Assembly: GCF_051859125.1 (NCBI RefSeq)
Contig: NZ_JBHYGG010000112.1
Coordinates: 62,001 to 126,000 of the forward strand
Origin: Gemmata sp051859125
GTDB lineage: Bacteria; Planctomycetota; Planctomycetia; Gemmatales; Gemmataceae
Direction of reading: 5' to 3'
Length of the DNA: 64,000 nt
The position numbers and the translations under genes are program-made. Positions 58,788 through 64,000 of this stretch are shown here, piece after piece (position 1 is the stretch's first letter; the number at the start of each line of letters is the position of its first letter). Below the pieces are notes generated by a model. The model ran no database searches, had not been told where the DNA came from, and worked only from the letters and a program-made list of their open reading frames with translations.

Positions 58788-59675
58788 TCACTCCGTGTCC
58801 CACACGACGACCGAGCCGAGGTCGCCGCCGGCCGCGAGCCGGAGCCCGTCGGGCGCGTAGGCCAAACAGAGGACGCGGCCGATGGGCCAGCGGAACGCCT
58901 CGCGCTCCCGCCCCGTCGCCGCGTCCCAGAGCTTCACCGTGTTGTCCCAGCTCCCCGTCGCGATCGTCGCCCCGTCCGGGCTGAACGCCACCGCGGAGAC
59001 GATCGCCTTGTGCCTCAGCTCCAGCCGCAACTGCCGCTTCTCGATGCCGTACACCCGGGTCGCGTAGTCCACCGCGACGGCCACGTTCTTCCCGTCGGGG
59101 CTCAGGCCGACGGCGGGGCACGGCTTCTGTTGCGGGAAGTCGATGGGCCGGGCCTTCACGATGTCCCACACGCGGGCCTTGTTGTACCCGGTCCAGGCGA
59201 CGACCCGCTTCCCGGGGCACACGCCCATCGCCCGCACCCCGTTGGGCTCGGGCCAGTACGGCGACCGCCGCGCGCCGGTGACGGTGTCCCACAGTTCGAG
59301 CTTGCCGGCGGTGGACTTCATCCGGTCGCCGACGCCCACGGCCAGCGTGCGGTCGTCGATCAGGCCGAGGGAGGTGACGGGGGTGGCGTTCGAGGGGCCG
59401 AACGGCTCCCAGGTGCGGCCGTTGAACCGCCGCCCGTGCCACCCGGCCGAGCCGCCCAGGAAGATGCCGGTGCCGTCGGCGGTGAACGCGACGGCGTGGA
59501 CCGGCGGGGTGTCCGGGCCGGGCTCGCACAGGAGCTGCCGGCCGCCGCCGAAGTCGCGGAGGAACACGGACCCGTCCCGCGCCGCGCTGGCGAGGGCCGA
59601 GCCGTCCGGGGAGAACGCGAGCGCGTAGACCACGGAGGGCCGCGCGACCGCAAGGTGATCCTCGTAGAGCAGCAT
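58788..59675 (-). CDS. WD40 repeat protein
   Basis: A 295-aa product from ATG 59675 forming a beta-propeller of about seven WD40 repeats: VVYALAFSPDGSALASAARD, GSVFLRDFGG, VSAVAFSPDGATIATGSWDN with TVKLWDAATG, and a final GSVVVWDTE. Repeats 3-4 are degenerate. No signal peptide. Planctomycetes encode many such scaffolds; partner and role unknown. Confidence 0.9.
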   Translation of the reverse strand: MLLYEDHLAVARPSVVYALAFSPDGSALASAARDGSVFLRDFGGGRQLLCEPGPDTPPVHAVAFTADGTGIFLGGSAGWHGRRFNGRTWEPFGPSNATPVTSLGLIDDRTLAVGVGDRMKSTAGKLELWDTVTGARRSPYWPEPNGVRAMGVCPGKRVVAWTGYNKARVWDIVKARPIDFPQQKPCPAVGLSPDGKNVAVAVDYATRVYGIEKRQLRLELRHKAIVSAVAFSPDGATIATGSWDNTVKLWDAATGREREAFRWPIGRVLCLAYAPDGLRLAAGGDLGSVVVWDTE

Positions 59676-59885
59676 CTGTCTCGACTCCGCAACCCGAAGG
59701 GGCCGGGTCCGGCTATACCGAGCCGTGCGGCATCTGCTAAGAACAAGGGGACAGGAGCCCAGAGGACAGAGGGCAGCGGGCGAAAAGCGAAGCGCCCTCG
59801 GCCTTCGCGTCCGGCTTCTGCTCTCCTGAGGTTCTGTCCGCTCGTCTAATCTGGATTCTACCGGGGCGGGGAAGGAGATTCGACC

Positions 59886-60152
59886 GTGGAAATCGAATGG
59901 ACCGACGCCGCGCCCGACACGGGAGAACGGAGGTACGTCTCCGCCCGGAAGTTCGCGCGGGTGTGGGAGTTCCGGGTCCGGTTCAAGCGGCGGACCAACT
60001 GGGAGCCGCCGCCCGAGGTCACCCGCGACATGTGGGACACCCTCCTCGACGCCCTGGAGCGCCGGTACCGCCGCCGCGAGGGGGTCAGCGACGAGGACCT
60101 CGCCGCCGTGCGCAAGATCATCGCGAACCTCAAGCCGCCGCCCCAGGTATAA
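59886..60152 (+). CDS. Small conserved planctomycete hypothetical protein
   Basis: An 88-aa product from an ATG-like start (GTG 59886) with pattern YVSARKFARVWEFRVRFKRR and TRDMWDTLLDALERRYRRRE. It has a basic, helix-rich C-terminus. Found next to the Nudix gene, and a repeat element separates them. Function unknown. Confidence 0.65.
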   Translation: MEIEWTDAAPDTGERRYVSARKFARVWEFRVRFKRRTNWEPPPEVTRDMWDTLLDALERRYRRREGVSDEDLAAVRKIIANLKPPPQV

Positions 60153-60157
60153 GAAGC

Positions 60158-60240
60158 AAATTCGAAGCACGAAATCCGAAAGGGAGACACGGGCTCCTGG
60201 TTTTCCTTTCGGATTTCGTGCTTCGTGCTTCGAATTTTCA
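60158..60240. repeat. Palindromic repeat (TTCGAAGCACGAAATCC family)
   Basis: AAATTCGAAGCACGAAATCC on the left and CCTTTCGGATTTCGTGCTTC on the right are inverted copies about 25 bases apart, 8 bp before the Nudix start. Second copy of the family seen at 54398. Confidence 0.75.
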
Positions 60241-60247
60241 AGACCCC

Positions 60248-60745
60248 ATGCCCTACACCCCGATCCTCGCCACCCTCGGCTACGTGTTCTCGCCCGACGG
60301 GCGGTCGGTGCTGATGGTCCACCGGACCGCCCGCCCGGACGACCCCCACTTCGGGAAGTTCAACGGCCTGGGCGGGAAGCTGGAGCCCGACGAAGACGTG
60401 GTCGCGGGGCTCAAGCGGGAGCTCCGGGAGGAGGCCGGGATCGAGTGCGACGCGGTGGAGCTGGCGGGGACGGTCTCGTGGCCGGGGTTCGGCAAGCGGG
60501 GCGAGGACTGGTTCGGGTTCGTGTTCCGGGTGACGCGGTTCACCGGGACCCCCCCGGCGGCCAACCCCGAGGGCACTCTGGAATGGGTGCCGGTGGAACA
60601 GGTCGGTGCGTTACCCCTGTGGGACGGCGACCGGTACTTCCTCCCGCTGGTGTTCGACCGTGGCGGCCCACAGTTCCACGGGGTGATGCCGTACCGCGAC
60701 GGAAAGCCACTCGGTTGGCGCTTGACAACTATTCCGCGAGCGTGA
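60248..60745 (+). CDS. Nudix hydrolase, MutT-like
   Basis: A 165-aa product from ATG 60248. The Nudix box is complete: GLGGKLEPDEDVVAGLKREL followed by REEAGIE, giving G-x5-E-x7-RE-x-x-EE-x-G. Flanking strands (TLGYVFSPDGRSVLMVHRTA) are as in 8-oxo-dGTP diphosphatases. Predicted reaction: hydrolysis of a nucleoside diphosphate-X, likely an oxidised dGTP. Metal-binding Glu residues are intact. Confidence 0.93.
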   Translation: MPYTPILATLGYVFSPDGRSVLMVHRTARPDDPHFGKFNGLGGKLEPDEDVVAGLKRELREEAGIECDAVELAGTVSWPGFGKRGEDWFGFVFRVTRFTGTPPAANPEGTLEWVPVEQVGALPLWDGDRYFLPLVFDRGGPQFHGVMPYRDGKPLGWRLTTIPRA

Positions 60746-60877
60746 CAGAATTAAGCCCGTGGCCGAAATTCGCCGCTCGACTCGCAAAGGTTACCGGAAA
60801 GCCGCGACGGGTCGCGACGGGTATGCTAGAGTTTCCGCGACTCGCACCGCTGCCGCCGACGCCCCGGCAGAACCACC

Positions 60878-61912
60878 GTGTGGCCCGCTTACCACGAAGG
60901 GGAGGCGGCGTTGACGTTTTTCCCGAAGATCCGATCCAACACCCCCGGGGCGTTGAATCTCCAGGTCGGTGCGGAGCCCTCGCCGGGGTACCGGCTGAAG
61001 CGCGTCCGCGGCCGCGGCGGGTTCGCCGAGGTGTGGGAGTGCGACGCGCCCGGCGGGGAGCAGGTCGCGCTCAAGTTCATGCCCAGCTCGAACGCCGCGA
61101 CGACCGCCCGCGAGATCCGCACGCTCCAGTCGTTCCTGGTGATGGACCACCCCCACCTCATCAAGCACAACGCGGTGTGGTCGCTGCCCGGGTACATCGT
61201 CATCAACATGGAGCTGGCCGAGGCCACGCTCCTCGACCTGATGCTCGTGTACCAGAACGAACTGGGCCAGCAGCTCGAGCCGGCGATGCTCGGGCTGTAC
61301 ATGTGGCAGGTGGCCGACGCGCTCGACTTCCTGAACGCCCGCAAGCACGTCCTCGACGGCCGCCGGGTCGGGTTCCAGCACGGGGACGTGAAGCCGAGCA
61401 ACATCTTGCTGGTCGGCGACGTGGCGAAGCTCACGGACCACGGGCTGGCGACCGCGACCCACGGCACCCGGACCCCGTGCCCGCAGCAGGGCACCCCGGC
61501 CTACGCGGCCCCCGAGGCGTTCATCGGGTACTACTCCGAGCAGTCGGACCAGTACAGCCTCGCGGTCACGTACTTCGTGCTGCGGACCGGGCTGCTCCCG
61601 TTCCCGCCGACCCCGTCGGACCCGTCGGTGAGCTACATCCGCCCGCTCCCGGACCTGTCCCCGCTGCCCGAGCCCGAGCGGCCGGTGCTCCAGCGGGCGC
61701 TCTCGGCCGTGCCCACGTCGCGGTTCCCGAGCTGCAAGGAGTTCGTGACCGCGGTCCTGCGGGCCCAGAAGCTCAAGCCGACCCGCGAGGACGACACGGG
61801 GCCGTGGAAGATCGTCAAGGACGACTCGCCCCCGCGGCCCGCGTCGAACCCGAACATCTCGCTCGGCGGCGGCCCGTCGTCCGGCCTGTTCCGCCGCAAG
61901 GACCTCACCTGA
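60878..61912 (+). CDS. Hanks-type serine/threonine protein kinase with atypical motifs
   Basis: A 344-aa product from GTG 60878. The Gly loop is GRGGFAEVWE, the ATP-anchoring Lys is in VALKFMP, and the catalytic loop reads HGDVKPSN with Gly in place of the usual Arg; the metal motif is DHGLA in place of DFG. Lys and both Asp residues remain, so activity is plausible but regulation may differ. An activation segment YAAPEAFIGYYSEQSDQYSL is intact. No membrane span is seen; the C-terminal tail is disordered. Confidence 0.88.
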   Translation: MWPAYHEGEAALTFFPKIRSNTPGALNLQVGAEPSPGYRLKRVRGRGGFAEVWECDAPGGEQVALKFMPSSNAATTAREIRTLQSFLVMDHPHLIKHNAVWSLPGYIVINMELAEATLLDLMLVYQNELGQQLEPAMLGLYMWQVADALDFLNARKHVLDGRRVGFQHGDVKPSNILLVGDVAKLTDHGLATATHGTRTPCPQQGTPAYAAPEAFIGYYSEQSDQYSLAVTYFVLRTGLLPFPPTPSDPSVSYIRPLPDLSPLPEPERPVLQRALSAVPTSRFPSCKEFVTAVLRAQKLKPTREDDTGPWKIVKDDSPPRPASNPNISLGGGPSSGLFRRKDLT

Positions 61913-61919
61913 CCCGTTC

Positions 61920-62007
61920 GAGTGCGGAACGCGGAGTGCGGAACGCGGAACCCCGACCGGCTACGTCGTCTTCCGCTCCGCGTTCCGCACTCCGCACTCC
62001 GCACTTC
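61920..62007. repeat. Palindromic GTGCGGAACGCGG repeat between kinase and membrane gene
   Basis: AGTGCGGAACGCGGAGTGCG and a matching inverted TCCGCGTTCCGCACTCCGCA, about 35 bases apart, end two bases before ATG 62010. Member of the dispersed palindromes. Confidence 0.7.
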
Positions 62008-62009
62008 CC

Positions 62010-63605
62010 ATGCTCCAGTTCTTCACCACGACGATGCGGGCCCCGGCCCGGCACCTCACGTTCCGCCGCGCCGCCGCGCTCCACGTCCTGCTCGTCGCCT
62101 GCCTCGGCTGGGGGGCCGCCAACGCGGACACCCCGGAGCGGCTCGCGGCCGTCGGGCAGATCGCCCTCGTCCTGGGCGTCGTCGAGGGGGCGTCGCTGGT
62201 CGGGTGGCGACTGGCGCAGATCCCCAAGAGCCAGGCGCTCGAGTTCCTGATGGTGTCGCCGCTGCGGCCGCCCCGGGTGTTCGTCGCCGAGGCGCTGGTC
62301 GGCGTCGGCCGGTTCGCCCTGGTGTCACTCGCCGGCCTGCCGGTGCTGCTGGTCATGGTCCTCCAGGGGCTCGTCATCCCCGCCGACCTGTGGCCGCTCG
62401 GGTTCATGCCGTTCCTCTGGGGCGTGGTCACGGCCCTCGGGCTGACCGTGTGGGCCTACGAACCGGTGCCGGTCCGCCGGGTCGGCGAGGTGGTCGCGCT
62501 GCTCGGCGTGCTGTTCTACCTCGTCGTCGGCATCCTCGCGGGCGAGAAGTTGCAGCTCTGGATCTCGGGGCTCCCGCCCGACGTCGGCGAGTGGGTGTTC
62601 AACGCCGTGATGCGGATGTTCCAGGAGAACCCGTTCGGCGTGGCGCGGAACTGGTTCCTGCTCCGCGAGGGCCCGGGGACACAGTGGCCGGGGTTCGTGA
62701 CGGTGAACCTGATCGGGGCCGCGATGGCCGCCGCGTTCACCGCCCGGGCCGCGTTCCGCCTCCGCGGGCACTTCCACGACCGGCACTACAAGCCGCTCGA
62801 ATCGAACCGCGCGGACCAGTCGGCGCGCATCGGCGAGCGGCCGCTGTCGTGGTGGGCGGTGCGGCGGGTGATGGAGTACTCGGGGCGGGTGAACGTGTAC
62901 CTCGCGGGCGGGTTCTGCCTGCTGTACTCGGCGTTCATCGTGGCGGGCGACGACTGGCCGTCGTGGATGGGCCGCGCCCCGTTCCTGATCTTCGAGCTGT
63001 GGGGCGGGCCGCCGATGGTCGCGGCGTCGATGTGCGTACTGGCCGCGGTGCCGGCCGCGTTCCAGTTCGGCCTGTGGGACCCGACCGTCGCGGACCGGTG
63101 CAAGCGCCTCGAACTGCTGCTCCTCACCGACCTGAACGCGGGCGACTACTGGCACGCCTCGCGGGCCGCGGCGTGGCGGCGGGGCCGGGACTACTTCTGG
63201 ATCGCGTGCCTCGTGTGGGCGGCGCTGGCCGTGTCGGGCCGGGCGCACTGGTACGAGGCACTGGCGGCCGCGGCCGGCGGCATCGCGCTGTGGGCGTTCT
63301 CGTTCGCGGTCGGGTTCCGGGCGTTCGGCACCGGGAACCAGGCCGGCGGCACCGCGACCGTGCTGACCCTCGGGTTCCCGCTGCTGCTGTTCGCGCTCCT
63401 GCGGGCCGACCTGGAGGCGGTCGCGGCGTTCGTGCCGACCGCCGCGTGCTACCTGCCGGTGCGGAGCGGGATCACCTGGGCCTGGGCCGGCGGGTTCGCG
63501 CTGCTCGCGGCCGCGACCTACGCCGTGGCCCGCCGCGGGCTCGCCGACTGCGACGCGAACCTCCGCAAGTGGCTCGACGCCAACCAGGGCCGCAAGGCGG
63601 AGTGA
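62010..63605 (+). CDS. Multi-span membrane protein, ABC-exporter permease-like
   Basis: A 531-aa product from ATG 62010 with about twelve membrane helices in two halves, e.g. IALVLGVVEGASLVGW, VSLAGLPVLLVMVLQGLVI, VVALLGVLFYLVVGILAG and, late, ATVLTLGFPLLLFALL. The central loop (about 245-290) is charged. Layout resembles ABC-2-type permease subunits or gliding/transport membrane components in planctomycetes. No ATPase is adjacent. Assignment is moderate. Confidence 0.65.
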   Translation: MLQFFTTTMRAPARHLTFRRAAALHVLLVACLGWGAANADTPERLAAVGQIALVLGVVEGASLVGWRLAQIPKSQALEFLMVSPLRPPRVFVAEALVGVGRFALVSLAGLPVLLVMVLQGLVIPADLWPLGFMPFLWGVVTALGLTVWAYEPVPVRRVGEVVALLGVLFYLVVGILAGEKLQLWISGLPPDVGEWVFNAVMRMFQENPFGVARNWFLLREGPGTQWPGFVTVNLIGAAMAAAFTARAAFRLRGHFHDRHYKPLESNRADQSARIGERPLSWWAVRRVMEYSGRVNVYLAGGFCLLYSAFIVAGDDWPSWMGRAPFLIFELWGGPPMVAASMCVLAAVPAAFQFGLWDPTVADRCKRLELLLLTDLNAGDYWHASRAAAWRRGRDYFWIACLVWAALAVSGRAHWYEALAAAAGGIALWAFSFAVGFRAFGTGNQAGGTATVLTLGFPLLLFALLRADLEAVAAFVPTAACYLPVRSGITWAWAGGFALLAAATYAVARRGLADCDANLRKWLDANQGRKAE

Positions 63606-63635
63606 GAGAACCCCGGGAACCCGGGGTTGGCCCCT

Positions 63636-63842
63636 CGGACCCAGGGTTTGCACCCTGGGCTACGCACTGTCGTCCCTCCGGGACTCCGAGCATTTAGCCC
63701 CCGAAGGGGGCGGCAGTGCGTAGCCCAGGGTGCCAACCCTGGGTCCAAGGGGCCGCCGCCCCTCCGGGACTCCAAACCCACCGCCCGAGCCCCCGGAGGG
63801 GGCGGCAGTGCGTAGCCCAGGGTGCCAACCCTGGGTTCCCGT
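63636..63842. repeat. GTAGCCCAGGGT inverted repeats
   Basis: Several inverted copies of GTGCGTAGCCCAGGGTGCCA and its partner ACCCAGGGTTTGCACCCTGG lie in this 200-bp stretch, with intervening CCCCCGAAGGGGGCGG hairpins. The family recurs at 58194-58345. The 363-bp region before the right-edge gene contains only this. Confidence 0.7.
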
Positions 63843-63968
63843 TGGGGCGTGTGCGACTACCGACACTGCATCTCCCCACCCCGCCGGTTACAACCCCCTT
63901 ACCTCCGTTCGCGCGAACCACATTCGCGCGGCCGCCGTCTTCTCGTTGGCACCCAACCCGAGGCACAC

Positions 63969-64000
63969 ATGGTCACCCGCCTGCCGGTCCGCAACGAGTT
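63969..64000 (+). CDS. Possible start of a plus-strand gene
   Basis: An ATG at 63969 opens a frame (MVTRLPVRNE) that leaves the window; a GAGG-like site lies about 10 bases upstream. Too short to assign. Confidence 0.35.
   Translation, partial: MVTRLPVRNE

Noticed and set aside
43676..64000. A defence island or biosynthetic cluster right of the prophage
   Set aside because: The genes are ordinary planctomycete housekeeping or repeat-scaffold genes with mixed orientation and no defence or assembly-line motifs.

Overview
The window is GC-rich DNA (roughly two thirds G+C) from a planctomycete, most likely a member of the Gemmataceae. The evidence is the right-hand chromosomal part: tandem leucine-rich-repeat lipoproteins, a WD40 protein, an FKBP repeat protein, a Hanks-type kinase and many dispersed palindromic repeats. 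Phage genes carrying a Gemmata-type repeat-companion domain (TIGR02996-like) support the same host.

Positions 1 to about 43,460 are the right part of a large tailed prophage, almost entirely transcribed on the minus strand and so read right to left. Its right edge is a tyrosine integrase (42005..43321) beside tRNA-Ala(GGC) at 43469..43541, the probable attachment site. Next come small regulators, with a divergent plus-strand pair (small protein and lipoprotein) and a perfect operator-like dyad at 40700..40718. The early block follows: RecT-like annealase, DUF669-like protein, a RecD2-like helicase carrying an intein with endonuclease motifs, an ERCC4-type nuclease, three DNA methyltransferases, an ASCH protein, two HNH endonucleases, many small zinc-binding or unknown proteins, an AEP-type primase and a D5/P4-type helicase. 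A cluster of oppositely oriented 9-bp repeats flanking an AT-rich core (17939..18204) is a candidate replication origin.

The late block (1..17067) is a siphovirus-type virion cassette: large terminase, NrdR-like zinc ribbon, small head-tail joining protein, portal, S49 protease, Mu gpT-like capsid protein, decoration proteins, connectors, tail tube candidate, tail assembly chaperones with a likely -1 frameshift, and tape measure. A prophage tRNA(CAU) lies among the head genes. A plus-strand acyltransferase at 5970..6746 looks like a lysogenic-conversion gene. Lysis genes, tail tip, fibres and the left end lie outside the window.

From 43,676 onward the DNA is host chromosome: a ferritin-like protein with a palindromic element inserted in frame, two LRR lipoproteins, aldose 1-epimerase, a YjhG/YagF-type dehydratase, planctomycete-specific hypotheticals, a double FKBP isomerase, a P-loop kinase, NTF2-like and SpoIIAA-like proteins, WD40, Nudix, protein kinase and a large membrane protein. 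Palindromic repeats of several families separate these genes and at least once appear to have run into a coding end (57306..58154).
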